Shown: positions 52,860 to 64,000 of the stretch, piece by piece
How positions within the stretch are numbered: the first letter of the stretch is position 1
Layout: each line of letters starts with the position of its first letter
Source of the DNA: Leptodactylus fallax
Lineage: Eukaryota; Chordata; Amphibia; Anura; Leptodactylidae
DNA: 64,000 nucleotides
Assembly (NCBI GenBank): GCA_947044405.1
Contig: CAMRHE010000115.1
Coordinates: forward strand, 744,001 to 808,000
Direction of reading: 5' to 3'
Made by a program: the position numbers and the translations under genes
The notes under the pieces: generated by a model
What the model was told of the DNA's origin: nothing
Seen by the model: only the letters and a program-made list of their open reading frames with translations
Database searches by the model: none

Positions 52860-53088
52860 CTCTAGGGTCACACTTGCGTTGGGTTTTTCGTTCTTCTGGT
52901 CCGCTTGGGGACCTGAAAGACGTAAACCGAATCCTCTTACAAAGTGGTTACCCACGGAAACCCGCAGACCCCATAGACTATAATGGGGTCCACTGGGTTT
53001 CCACCAGAAAAATGCTCAAGCAGAATAAGGGACGGAATCCCCGAACGGTCATCGAACGAAGATGTGAACCTAGCCCGAGCCTTATTTA
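52860..53088. repeat. MITE, copy 2 of pair with 31396-31630
   Basis: CTAGGGTCACACTTGCGTTG start, CCCATAGACTATAATGGGG centre, GATGTGAACCTAG end; the reverse orientation of 31396-31630. Confidence 0.65.
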
Positions 53089-53189
53089 TTAAGAAACATA
53101 TGCCTATTAATAGATTAGGCAGATCTCCACTCTGGGGCACAAGGGGGGCGACACTGGCATAGGAAATGGCAGTCTTGCGAATTTTCCCA

Positions 53190-53462
53190 AATAATTTAAT
53201 CCTAGGAAAAAGTTATACCGAACACTCAGAATTAACCAGTTATTATCCTTACATGTGCTGCAAGTCTGAGAGTTTGACTCTTTTGTTTGGACAAACTTAC
53301 ATGTACCTTACAATGGTGGGTAGAGCTATATTCCTTCATGTGATGGCCGGTCATCTGATATGTATTAATATATTGCCCTGCTGGGCATATTTGGGGATAT
53401 TTAGTAAAATACCTGTGTCCAGTATAGCTTCTCCCTAGAATTATATTTTTAATACTCCTTAT
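53190..53462. repeat. Diverged foldback element
   Basis: AATCCTAGGAAAAAGTTATA at the left is inverted as TATAGCTTCTCCCTAGAATT at the right, and similarity continues inward for about 60 bases. Translations of both arms read alike for that reason only. Confidence 0.5.
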
Positions 53463-54531
53463 CCAGATTCTCCAGTGTCCAGCCATTCCCTTTTATTATC
53501 CAGGGCTCTTTACCTACCCACTTTTATTTTTCCATATCGGATACATTTGTATCGATACGTTTTATGTTCCTATTGTCCAGTTTATATAAGTTCATGTAGT
53601 GATGCGAACCCCCTGAGGTTCGGCTACAGCTTGTTTTACTTGGAATTATTTCCTGAATTATTTACAAGCACAATCTTACAGTAAGGACACATTCAGGTTT
53701 TGTTGGTGCAGATTATAAAGGACAGACTGCTCGTGTCTGCATTTTTTTTTTTATTCAATCCACTCCTGGTTTTGGCTTTAAGAACTGCATTAAAAAGCCT
53801 GAACATGTGTCTTTACCCGGAAGACACATTACATTGCTAGGTTTATAGATTGTGGTTATTGATTACAACTTTGTGTGTTTTACATCTCCTCGGTTCCTCC
53901 ATACATCATGTACATGGTCACATTTTATAACCTCTGATTTATCACCTTTGACTAGTGCATGATTTATACAACCTCTGTATCATACAGGCTATAGGATTAG
54001 ATAAATTACTAGGAAAGAATTACTAGGAAAGGGATTGTCCTGCAATAACAACTTATCGTGTATCCATGGGTGTCTGATTACTTGTGTTCCAAAAGTTGCT
54101 AAACCCCTAAATTGGTCCTATGTCCCCTGTTTGAGATGGTTACACATGCCGCCATTACATTACTTTATATTTGCATGTGACTGGCGGAGATATCTTGACT
54201 GGTGGTCAGTGCTTGACTATCTTTGTCAGTCCCATAGATTTTGAATGAAGTCACAGTACACTTGCACAAACATCACTCCAAATGGAGAACAATGGACCCT
54301 TGTTCTTAAGGACACCCAGTTCTCAGATTCTTTTCACCTATCCTTTGGATAGGTTATAAGTTGTTATTATGGGACAATGCCTATTAATATGTAACAAAAA
54401 TGGGGGTCCTGTGTTCTTTTGAACAGTGCGATGGCTATACATGTGCATTATGACTCCATTCAAAGTCTATGTGACTGAAGAATATAACTGAGCTCTGTAT
54501 TCAATTATCTCTGTTGGTCTCATAGAGATTT
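53463..54531. other. No gene seen
   Basis: No feature recognised. Confidence 0.4.
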
Positions 54532-54820
54532 AGGCCAGGACCCCACGTTGTGGAAACGCCATGGCAAAAACCGCAGCATTTTACAGTCAGTGCAAAGTGT
54601 AGCAAATCCCATCCACACGTGGTTTTGGAAATCGCAGCATGTCAATTATACCTATAGAAACGCTGGGGGTTTCCCTATAGGTACAATGAAAGAGAAAGTC
54701 CGCAGAGGAAACCGCTGCAGACTTTGTGAAAAGCGCTGTGGGAAAAACTGTGATGCGTTTCTGCCATGTTTTTTCCCGCAACGCTTTTTTGCTGTGGCCC
54801 GCTAGGTGAGGCCTTAGCCT
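54532..54820 (+). repeat. Interspersed MITE, CCCCACGTTG family, copy 3
   Basis: The most complete copy: AGGCCAGGACCCCACGTTG start, GGAAATCGCAGCATGTCAAT, CCCTATAGGTACAATGAAAG, and AGGTGAGGCCTTAGCC end. Aligns with 3530-3790 and 28995-29288. Confidence 0.7.
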
Positions 54821-54827
54821 TAAAGTG

Positions 54828-55215
54828 ATTTTCTGGGCTGAGAGTCCTTTTTGATACTGATGATCTGTTTGCAGTATAAGATCAGTAGGGGTCCAACACT
54901 TAGACCCTGCTCTGATCAGCTTTTCCAGGCAGCCACTAGCAGCAGAAACCTATATAGGTAAGCAGGCAGCAGAACGCTGTCCACTCTGTCCACTGTATAA
55001 TGGCCTTAATGGAGTATAGGCCCCTCTCCCATTCAAGTGAATCAGTTTTAAACACAGCCCCATCCCGAAAAAAACTTTAAATAGAGAGGTAGCATGCATG
55101 CAAGTCGGTTGCTCCATTCAAACAGTGGACAAGGGGCACCTATTCTCTTCATTGTAGGGTCCCTGCAGCCGGACTCCCAGTGATCAATTATCCTGTGGCT
55201 AGGTAATACATTGTT
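54828..55215. repeat. MITE-like repeat, GATGATCTGTTTGCAG family
   Basis: AAAGTGATTTTCTGGGCTGAG start, TACTGATGATCTG, AGTAGGGGTCCAACACTTAG; the right end fades. Confidence 0.5.
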
Positions 55216-55955
55216 ATTGTGGAAGAATCCTTGTTTAATATGTGTTCTCTCTTTACACCTCCTCCCTATATATAATCACTATTTTAGGAGATCTGTAATA
55301 CGTGACCTCATACATTTTCATGTTTCATTGACTTATCTATCACCTGGGTCACACATTTAAGCTGCTGGTTTGGTTTCCTACAATTTATTCCTGAACTATA
55401 ATTTTACTAAAATTGGATTTGAATAAAATTTGGATTCATTTTTATTCCCCATGCTGGATGAGCTCTTTTCTACTGTGGATATAAGCTATGCCTGAGGCTG
55501 ATCATGGGCACATACAGTATACTGGCATGAGCTGGATTTTCTCTGATACTTGTAGTCCAGCAATGATCCGTTTACTCTACTCATATGCTTATTTGATGTA
55601 TGGACTCCAGTTTTTCATCAAAATTATTACAAAAAAAGGGAAAACCAAACATGATTCATCCACAAAGAGGAATAGGCCCACTAAAAAACAGGAAATATCA
55701 AAAATTTTACATTACTCATCAGAAACTGTGCTGTGATAAGTAATACAGAATGTGAACCCATATAAGATTATTATGTTTCACAGTCTAGCCATGCATAAAG
55801 TACTGTCACACAATGAATATATACATCATACACAGTAAGGAGATAACATTATCAAAGGGACACGTATAACAGGAAATATTCTGTTTCATATTGCAAAACT
55901 GAGAAATTTTCTATGTGTGTCCCAGGGGATCAGCCATCCCCCCTTCCGTCTCACA
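55216..55955. other. No gene seen
   Basis: No feature recognised in either strand. Confidence 0.4.
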
Positions 55956-55959
55956 GTCT

Positions 55960-56110
55960 GCATGATAATAATAATAATATTATTTCATAGTCCCACCACG
56001 GGGAAATTCGGTGTGTTACAGCAGCAAGGATATGCAATGCAAGATAAGAAATACAAATACACATACAATATATACAAAACGTTCCAAGGTGGAGGGATCC
56101 CATTGGTAGT
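55960..56110 (-). repeat. LINE 3' tail fragment (L2/Rex-like)
   Basis: On the minus strand: TGCTGCTGTAACACACCGAA, TTTCCCCGTGGTGGGAC, then an (ATT)n run. The CTGTAACAC...AATTTCCCC...GGGA form is typical of vertebrate LINE tails as I recall. Confidence 0.45.
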
Positions 56111-56131
56111 AGACAGACAGATAGAAAGGTA

Positions 56132-57545
56132 CAGTGCCTTGTGAAAGTATTCGGCCCCCTTGAACTTTTCAACCTTTTGCCACATTTCAGGCTTCAAACA
56201 TAAAGATACAAAATTTTTATTTTTTGGTGAAGAATCAACAACAAGTGGGACACAATCGTGAAGTGGAGCAAAATTTATTGGTTATTTTAAACTTTTGTAA
56301 AAAATAAAAAACTGAAAAGTGGGACATGCAATATTATTTGGCCCCTTTACTTTCAGTGCAGCAAACTCACTCCAGAAGTTCAGTGAGGATCTCTGAATGA
56401 TCCAATGTTGTCCTAAATGACTGATGATGATAAATATAATCCACCTGTGTGTAATCAAGTCTCCGTATAAATGCACCTGCTCTGTGATAGTCTCAGGGTT
56501 CTGTTTAAAGCACAGAGAGCATCATGAAGACCAAGGAACACACCAGGCAGGTCCGTGATACTGTTGTGGAGAAATTTAAAGCCGGATTTGGATACAAAAA
56601 GATTTCCCAAACTTTAAACATCCCAAGGAGCACTGTGCAAGCGATCATATTGAAATGGAAAAAGTATCAGACCACTGCAAATCTACCAAGACCTGGCCGT
56701 CCCGCTAAACTTTCATCTCAAACAAGGAGAAGACTGATCAGAGATGCAGCCAAGAGGCCCATGATCACTCTGGATGAACTGCAGAGATCTACAGCTGAGG
56801 TGGGAGAGTCTGTCCATAGGACAACAATCAGTCATACACTGCACAAATCTGGCCTTTATGGAAGAGTGGCAAGAAGAAAGCCATTTCTCAAAGATATCCT
56901 TAAAAAGTCTTGTTTAAAGTTTGCCACAAGCCACCTGGGAGACACACCAAACATGTGGAAGAAGGTGCTCTGGTCAGATGAAACCAAAATCGAACTTTTT
57001 GGCCACAATGCAAAACGATATGTTTGGCGTAAAAGCAACACAGCTCATCACCCTGAACACACCATCCCCACTGTCATACATGGTGGTGGCAGCAACATGG
57101 TTTGGACCTGCTTTTCTTCAGCAGGGACAGGGAAGATGGTTAAAATTGATGGGAAGATGGATGGAGCCAAATACAGGACTATTCTGGAAGAAAACCTGTT
57201 GGAGTCTGCAAAAGACCTGAGACTGGGACGGAGATTTATCTTCCAACAAGACAATGATCCCAAACATAAAGCAAAATCTACAATGGAATGGTTCACAAAT
57301 AAACGTATCCAGGTGTTAGAATGGCCAAGTCAAAGTCCAGACCTGAAGCCAATCGAGAATCTGTGGAAAGAGCTGAAAACTGCTGTTCACAAACGCTCTC
57401 CATCCAACCTCACTGAGCTCGAACGGTTTTCCAAGGAAGAATGGGCAAGAATTTCAGTCTCTCGATGTGCAAAACTGATAGAGACATGCCCCAAGCGACT
57501 TGCAGCTGTAATCGCAGCAAAAGGTGGCGCTACAAAGTATTAACT
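56132..57545 (+). mobile_element. Tc1/mariner element with intact transposase, right end missing
   Basis: Left terminus CAGTGCCTTGTGAAAGTATT then CGGCCCCCTTGAAC, after TA at 56130-56131. A 5' leader of about 390 bp precedes the transposase. The sequence changes abruptly at TATTAA/CTGTTTGACG two bases after the stop codon, so the right terminal repeat is absent from this junction. As I recall, very similar elements occur in fish and frogs. Confidence 0.92.
56524..57543 (+). CDS. Tc1 transposase, full-length open frame (339 residues)
   Basis: Cut-and-paste transposase that would bind the element's terminal repeats and insert at TA. The N-terminal paired-like domain has two helix-turn-helix units (residues about 5-110) with a G-R-P-A linker hook. 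The catalytic triad is intact: D in W-S-D-E-T-K-I-E, D in Q-Q-D-N-D-P-K-H and E in P-I-E-N-L-W-K-E, with 34 residues between the last two (DD34E). The end, A-K-G-G-A-T-K-Y, is the usual Tc1 terminus, and 339 residues is the usual family length. One possible weak point is T for G in the M-V-W-T-C-F segment, where W-G-C-F is normal. No stops or frameshifts, so the copy is young. Lacking the right terminal repeat here, the copy itself may be immobile while the protein could still act on others. Confidence 0.95.
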   Translation: MKTKEHTRQVRDTVVEKFKAGFGYKKISQTLNIPRSTVQAIILKWKKYQTTANLPRPGRPAKLSSQTRRRLIRDAAKRPMITLDELQRSTAEVGESVHRTTISHTLHKSGLYGRVARRKPFLKDILKKSCLKFATSHLGDTPNMWKKVLWSDETKIELFGHNAKRYVWRKSNTAHHPEHTIPTVIHGGGSNMVWTCFSSAGTGKMVKIDGKMDGAKYRTILEENLLESAKDLRLGRRFIFQQDNDPKHKAKSTMEWFTNKRIQVLEWPSQSPDLKPIENLWKELKTAVHKRSPSNLTELERFSKEEWARISVSRCAKLIETCPKRLAAVIAAKGGATKY

Positions 57546-59100
57546 GTTTGACGACCACCGGCCGTAAATTTACGGCCAGCGGTCCTGGTCTCTGAAGTCC
57601 GGCCAATAGTAAAGTTACAGCCAGCACTTCAGAGACACTGTGAGCGGGATCGGGAGCGGGTGTTAGCTGTAACTGACAGCTAACACCCTGCTCCATAACC
57701 CCCGGTCGGAATTTAGTTCCGATCGGAGGTTTTAACCCCTTGGATGCCGCGGTCAAACATGACCATGGCATCCAAGGGGTTCCGCCATGTTGAGGCGACC
57801 CCCCCCCCGGCACCCCCTGCGGCGAGATGGGGGGTGCCGATATCTATTTTTTGTAGCCCGGGGTCAACCCAGTGACCCCAGACTGCCTGAAGCCCCCACT
57901 ATCTGGTTGATCCTGCCGGGATGTCAAGAAGTCAGCTGATGCGTCTACATCGGCTGACATTCCTGTATAGACTGCAATATAAGAGTATGCTCGTGTATTG
58001 CAGTCTATAATACTGAGCCAGGATCAGAGCATCGCTGGCTCAGGTGTCCTTATAGGACAATTAAAAAATGTAAAAAAAAAGTTAAAAAAAAAAAAAAATT
58101 AATAAAGTTATAAAGCCCCCCAAAATCCCTTTTCGTATATAAAATGAATTATATAAAAAAAAAACCTAAAAATTAATAAAAACACATTTGGTATCGCCGC
58201 GTCCGTAACAACCTGTACAATAAAACTGAATACAATATCTACCATACACGTTGAACGTCGGAAAAAAAAAAAAAAGGAAAAAAAACGCTGGAAGTAATGA
58301 TTTTTGACTGTCTCACTTACAAAAAAAATGCTATAAAAAGTGATCAAAAACTCATTTGTACCTCAAAAAAATAACCAATAAAAAGTGCATGTCCTCCCGC
58401 AAAAAATAAGCCCTAAACCAAGTCTGTGAACCAAAAATTAAAAATGTTACGCATCTCAGAAGATGGTGATGCAAAAATAATTGATTTATGTCCACAAATG
58501 GGTTTTTGTTCTGCAGAATTAGTAACGCATAAAAAAACTGTATAAATGAGGTATCGCTGTAATCGTACCGACCTGCAGAATAAAGGTAACATGTTACTTA
58601 TGCTGTACACTGCACGGCAAAATAATTAAAAGGTAAAAACCAATTCCAGAATTGATAGGTTTTTTTTTTAATCCACCCAGAAAGAGTTAATATAATTTAT
58701 TCAATAAGTTATAGACACCCAAAAAATTGGTGTCATTAAAAAATGCATATCATACCGCAAAAAATCAGCCCTCTTATGGCTACATCATCAGAAAAATAAA
58801 GGAAATATAGCTTGTACAATGTGAAGACAAAAACCCCCAAAATCACTAAATCATTAGAACACAACTGGCTGCGGCAGGAAGGGAACGTATAAGCGTTGCG
58901 AGCCTATATCAGGGTACAATCCAGATTTAGAGCTTACAAGGGATAATAAACCAGAAGTGACCCCCAGTGACCCCCCCCTCCTCCCCCCCCAAATCATAGG
59001 AGCTACTGGGGATATAGTAGGGAATTTCGTGTTCCCAATGTACTCTGCACAGCTTACATATTCACTCATCACCATGCGCTGTGCATTCACATTTGGGATA
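57545..59100 (+). repeat. Left part of a large TTAA-associated repeat
   Basis: Begins right after TTAA with CTGTTTGACGACCACCGGCC. Contains several short palindromes (GTAAATTTAC; GTTAGCTGTAACTGACAGCTAAC; ACCCCTTGGATGCC with its inverted partner) and A-rich tracts. Leads into the array that follows. No open frame of interest. Confidence 0.55.
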
Positions 59101-62100
59101 CTAATGCTTATTACACCCCCTGATAAATTCTTTGAAGGGTGCAGTTTTTTTGCAGATTCCACTTTTCTGGTACATTAGACGCTCTGCAAACATGACATGG
59201 CGTCCATATACCAAACATCTAAATCTGCGCTCCAAAAGCCACATAGCGCTCCTTCCCTTCTGCACCCTGCTGTGTGCACAAACTGCAGTTTATGCCCACG
59301 TGTACGACACTGCTGTACCCGGGATAACGTACATACAGATTTAGGCAGTTTAGCTTTTGGACGCCATGACACTTTTGCAAATCTCCTGAAATGCCAATAA
59401 AGTGGAATCCCCTGACACGTGACCCTATTTTGGAAACTACACCCCTGAAGGAATTTATCCAGGGGTACAGTGAGCATTTTTAACCTCCATGTGTTGCTAT
59501 AATTTATTTTCCAGAAATGAATGCGCAGCTGATTGTGAAAGGTGAAAATGGCAATTTTTCCAGGAATATGTAATTTCAATGCATAATACGTTGTGCCCAG
59601 CTTGTATCAGGAGATGAACGCTCCAAAAGATGTTGTGCCCGGGATACCCACTTAACAGTTTTTAGAGTGTTTGTGCCTGCTGACATAAGCTGGGCACAAA
59701 ATATTGGGCACTGAAATGGTTTATCTCTGGAAAAATTGCAATTTTCCCTTTTCATTATCAGCTGCACATTCGTTTATTGAAATTAAATGAATGCAAAACT
59801 TAAGGGTGAAGAATACTCGCTACCCCACTTGATAAATCCCTTCAGGGGTGTAGTTCCCAAAATGGGGTCACAAGTCTGCGGATTCCACATTACTGGCAAT
59901 TCAGGGGCTCTGCAAAAGTGGCATGGTGTCTAAAAACCAAACTGTGCTTCAAAAACCAAAATAGCGCTCCTTCCCTTCTGTGCCCAAGCAGCAGTTTATA
60001 CCCACATATGGCATTAAGTACGTTATCCTGGGTACACCAGTGTCATACATGTGGGCGTAAACTGCAGTTTGGGTACACAGCAGGGGGCAGATGTGAAGGA
60101 GCGCTATGTGGCTTTTGGAGCATAGATTTAGATTGTTGGATTTTGGACACCATGTCAAATTGGCAAAGACCCTAAAATTGCCCCTACAAAATGGGGTCAC
60201 TTCTTGGGGAATTCCAATTTACTGGCACCTCTGCAAAAACAACATTGCGTCCAGAAAGTCCCTCTAGATCTGTACTCCAAAAGCTAAAAAGCGCAGTGCT
60301 CCTTCCCTTCTGAGCCCTGCTGTGTGCCCAAGCATCAGTTTACACCCATATATATCATTTTTTTTGTACCCGGGATAGCCCACTTAATAGTTTTAGGAGT
60401 TCATGTCTCTGATGCCACAAAGTGAGTACAACGTATTGGGCACCTAAATGGCATATTTATTTAAAATTGTCAATTTTCACTTTGTACATTAATTTTTGGG
60501 AAGCATTTTTAGGCTCAAAATGATAATACCCCTTGATACATTCCTTGAGGGGTGTAGTTTCTAAAATGGGGTCACTTTTGAGAGTTTTCCATTGTATTGG
60601 TACTTTAGGGGCTCTGCAAATGCGACATGGCAACTGAAAACTATTCCAGCAAAATCTGTCCTCCAAAAGCCAAATAGCGCACTTTCCATTCTGAGCCCCG
60701 CCATGTACCCATACAGCAGTTTACGACCACATATGGGGCATTTCTGTGTTCAGGAGAAATTGTGTAACAAACTCTGGGGTTTTTTTCTTCTTTATCCCCT
60801 TATAAAAATTAAAAATATGTCGTTAAATGGACAGTTTATTGGAAAAAAAAAAGTAATTTTTAATTTCTACATCCCAATGTTATTAGAATCTGTGAAACAA
60901 CTGTAGGGTCAAAATGCTCACCATACCCCTTGAGAAATTCCTTGAGGGGTGTAGTTTCCAAAATGGGGTCACTTTTTGGGGGTTTCCAGTGTACTGTTAC
61001 TTTAGGGGCTCTGCAAATGCGACATGGCACCTGAAAACTATTCCAGCAAAATCTTCTCTCCAAAAGCCAAATAGCACACTTTCCATTCTGAGCCCCACCA
61101 TATACCCATACAGCAGATTACAACCACATGGGGAGTATTCCTGTATTCCGGAGAAATTGTGTAACAAACTTTGTGGCACTTTTTCTCCTTTATCCTCTTG
61201 TGAAAATGAAAAATTTGGGGCTAAATTGATGGTTTATTGGAAAGAAAGTAATTTTTCATTTTCATGTCCCAATGTTAATAAAATCTGTGAAACGGCTGTG
61301 GGGTCAAAATCCTCACTATACCCCTTGATATGTTCTGTGAGGGGTGTAGTTTCCAAAATAGGGTCACTTTTGGGGGTTTCCATTATATTGGTTCTCTATG
61401 GGCTCTGCAAATGCGATATGGTACCTGAAAACTATTCCAGCAAAATCTGCCCTTCAAAAGCTAAATAGCGCTCTTTCCATTTCGAGCCCCGCCATGTACC
61501 CATACAGCAAATTACGATCGCATATGGGGTATTGTCGTGTTCAGGAGCAATTGTGTAACAAACTGTGGGGTGATTTTTCTCCTTTAACCCCTTGTGAAAA
61601 TGAAAACTTTGGGGATAAATTGATGTTTTAGTAATTTTTCATTTACACATCCCAATGTTAGTAAAATCTGTGAAATGGCTGTGGGCCAAAATGCTCAGTA
61701 TACCCCTTGATAAATTCTGTCAGGGGTGTAGTTTCCAAAATGGGGTCACTTTTGGGTGGTTTCCAATGTACTGGTACTTTAGGGGCTCTGCAAATGAGAC
61801 ATGGCACCTGAAAACTATTCCAGCAAAATCTGCTTTTCAAATGCCAAGTGTCGCTCTTTCTTTTCCGTGCGCTGCCGTGTGCCCAAAAATCATTTTACAC
61901 CCACATGTGGGGTATTTCCGTGCTCGGGAGAAATTTCACAACAAACTGTGAGATGTATTTTCTCCTTCAACCCTTTGTGAATGTGTTAATTTTAGGGATA
62001 AATGAATGTATTATTGGATAAAAATTAAATGTCTAAATTTCACCTCCATATTGTTTTAATTCTTGTGAAATGCTTAAAGGGTTAACAAACTTCCCAAATG

Positions 62101-62238
62101 CTGTTTTGAATTATTTGAGGGGTGCAGTTTTGAAAATGGGGTGATTTATGGGGGTCCCTAAAAAATGAGTTTGGGAAATTTTCTTGTAAATCTGGAAAAT
62201 CGCTGTTACACTTGTAAGCCTTCTAACATCCAAAATGA
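59100..62238 (+). repeat. Array of about 390-bp units
   Basis: The box CCTTGA(T/G)AAATTCYTTGAG, GGGTGTAGTTTC, AAAATGGGGTCAC recurs at about 59121, 59829, 60530, 60928, 61322, 61706 and, variant, 62090. Later spacings are 398, 394, 384 and about 390. One unit near 59420-59600 is inverted. Units share CTCTGCAAATGCGACATGG, TATTCCAGCAAAATCTG and CAAAAGCCAAATAG boxes. The open frames across units are not conserved as proteins. Confidence 0.8.
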
Positions 62239-62239
62239 C

Positions 62240-62505
62240 CGTGCTGCAACCGGCCTGCCGTGATTTAAAAGCATGGGCTGCACATGGGGGACACAGAGAT
62301 GTCCCCGTGTGCCGTCCATGCATAGGCCGTGCTTCTGCGGCTCCTTTCATTAAATGAATAACTGTCGGCCCGCACATGGGACCGTGAAAATCACGGTCGT
62401 GTGTACAGGCCCATAGCAAAGAATGGGTCATTGTGCTCTTCATGAAATACACGGACAGCATAGAGACCCACATCACGGTCGTCTGCAACCGGCCTTAGAC
62501 CACTG
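62240..62505. repeat. MITE with TGCAACCGGCCT ends
   Basis: CTGCAACCGGCCTGCCGTGA start; GTCTGCAACCGGCCTTAG near the end is a direct rather than inverted match, while ACGGTCGTGT/ATCACGG boxes are mirrored. Confidence 0.45.
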
Positions 62506-62557
62506 GCTGCATCAGGAACCTCCCCCCTTTTTCCTGGGAACCTTGGAAAGATAAGCT

Positions 62558-62933
62558 TTAAAGGGATTTTCTGGCAAGTAAGAAATCCTAATAGTGGCCA
62601 GAGGATGTATAACATAAAAAAGAAGGCATGCTCATGCCCTGGCACTCCATTCTGGTGTTGTGTCCCTTGTTCCCGCGGCTGCTGTTCCCAGCTGGACTAG
62701 AAATGTTGAGGCTCCCTTGACTGAGTAGCCTCAGTGGTCACATGTGCAAGACTGGTCATAGCAGCCTCATCTTGTCTAGTCCCTCAGGGACTGGCATTGG
62801 AGGGAATGGTGGATGTGACACTGAAGCGGAGCGCTGGGGAGTGGCTGGGTATACCTTAGTTTTTGGTTTTTTTTATTTCACACCTTCTCTGGTCATCAGT
62901 GGGTTTTCCAGTAAACCCAGAATACTCCTTTAA
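62558..62933. repeat. MITE with TTTAAAGGGATTTTCTGG ends
   Basis: Left TTTAAAGGGATTTTCTGGCA; right, inverted, TAAAGGAGTATTCTGGGTTT. Non-coding. Confidence 0.6.
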
Positions 62934-63264
62934 CCCCTTAAGGACCCAGCCCAAAAGTGCGTTAAGGACCAGGCCTCGTTTTTCAAAACTGACATGTCAC
63001 TTTATATAGCAATAATTTTGAGACGTCTTAACTTACACAAGTGATTTTGAGATTTGTTTTTTTCGTGACACATTGTACTTCATGTTAGTGGTAAACACTA
63101 ATGAATATTTTTGTATTTATTTATAAAAAATAGGAAGTTTGATGGAAATTTGGGGAAAAAAATCGCAATTTTCAAAATGTGAAATGCTCTGCTTTTCAGA
63201 CAGTCATACCACCCAAATACATTAATACATATTATCTACCATATCTCTGCTATATATCTATCTA

Positions 63265-63304
<40 letters not shown>

Positions 63305-64000
63305 CATCATCTTTTAATCGTCCTGTAATTTATTTAGGATGTTAGAAGGCTTACAAGTGTAACAGCGATTTTTGCAGATTTACAAGAAAATTTTCCAAAC
63401 TAATTTTTTAGGAACCACTTCAGTTCTAAAGAGGATTATAAAGACCTATATATTAGAAACCCCCATAAATCACCCCATTTTCAAAACTGCACCCCTCAAA
63501 TAATTCAAAACAGCATTTGGGAAGTTTGTTAACCCTTTAAGCATTTCGCAAGAATTAAAACAATATGGAGGTGAAATTTAGACATTTAATTTTTTTCCAC
63601 TAATTCCTTAATTTAGCCCTAAAATTAACACATTCATAAAGGGTTAAAGGAGAAAATGCATCTCACAGTTTGTTATACAATTTCTCCCGAGCACGGAAAT
63701 ACCCCACATGTGGGTGTAAACTGATGTTTGGGCGAATGGCAGCGCACGGAGAAAAGCAGATTTTGCTGGAATAGTTTTCAGGTACCATGTCTCATTTGCA
63801 GAGCCCGTAGAGTACCAATACAAAGGAAACCCCCAAAAAGTGACCCCATTTTGGAAACTACACCCCTCACAGAATTCATCAAGGAGTATAGTGAGCATTT
63901 TGACCCCACAGCTGTTTCACAGATTTTACTAACATTGGGATGTGTAAATGAAAAATTACTAAAACATCAATTTATCCCCAAAGTTTTCATTTTCACAAGG
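62930..64000 (-). repeat. Inverted second copy of the array element, cut by window edge
   Basis: Starts TTAA CCCCTTAAGGACCCAGCCC. From about 63340 it is the reverse complement of the array's right end (62030-62230) and then of its last units (to 64000): GGATGTTAGAAGGCTTACAA, AATCACCCCATTTTCAAAAC, GTGACCCCATTTTGGAAACT. A (TA)n run lies at 63264-63300. Confidence 0.75.
63250..63300. repeat. (TATC)n/(TA)n microsatellite
   Basis: TATCTATC units followed by a TA run. Confidence 0.9.

Noticed and set aside
52784..53092. 102-residue open frame
   Set aside because: Lies across the MITE at 52860-53088, whose other copy does not keep the frame.
57903..57917. 18S rRNA gene
   Set aside because: Only 15 bases match; downstream sequence is unrelated.
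60914..61468. 184-residue open frame in the 390-bp array
   Set aside because: The frame opens and closes differently in each unit and both strands show similar open stretches; repeat sequence, not a protein.
1..64000. CRISPR arrays, bacterial operons, integrons, tRNA genes
   Set aside because: None seen; the spliced gene and transposon content show vertebrate nuclear DNA, and tandem repeats here lack unique spacers.

Overview
The window is vertebrate nuclear DNA, most likely from a frog or another amphibian. It holds one protein-coding host gene, split by large introns. It is otherwise filled with DNA-transposon debris: Tc1/mariner, hAT and TTAA-target elements, many short inverted-repeat elements, and retroposed foldback elements of Penelope type. 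The organism call is an inference from the gene's vertebrate exon structure and the repeat spectrum; no sequence search was possible.

Bases 1-21859 carry the 3' nine-tenths of a CDS2 gene (CDP-diacylglycerol synthase 2, phosphatidate cytidylyltransferase 2) on the + strand. Twelve exons, the first cut by the window edge, join in frame to 394 residues ending at a TAA. The family signature is complete across the last introns. The 3' untranslated region starts at 21860 and may run far; candidate poly(A) signals lie at 30776 and 35652.

The introns are full of repeats. They include a hAT element with a perfect 8-bp target duplication that carries a 17-copy minisatellite and a long palindrome (6368-7877), a Tc1 element nested in an older MITE (8235-9799), a foldback element with a 13-bp duplication (15897-16123), and a larger inverted-arm element with a 12-bp duplication (18438-19198). 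About 100 bases after the exon at 15242-15310, in the sense orientation, lies a sequence that satisfies every pairing and core rule of a type I hammerhead ribozyme (15409-15470).

From about 35.7 kb to the end I recognise no host gene. This stretch holds a six-unit diverged tandem repeat (36.26-36.9 kb), one Tc1 element inserted into the terminal repeat of another (38412-41780), a Penelope-like foldback copy (45047-45337), a hAT element inside a dead Tc1 (46932-48182), a TTAA-flanked element (51452-52347), a Tc1 copy with an uninterrupted 339-residue transposase whose right end is replaced at a TTAA (56132-57545), and a large array of about 390-bp units present in both orientations (57545-64000).

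Nothing bacterial, viral or toxin-related was seen. The observations most worth checking are the intronic hammerhead, the Penelope-like foldback pair, the intact Tc1 transposase and the nested hAT and Tc1 insertions.
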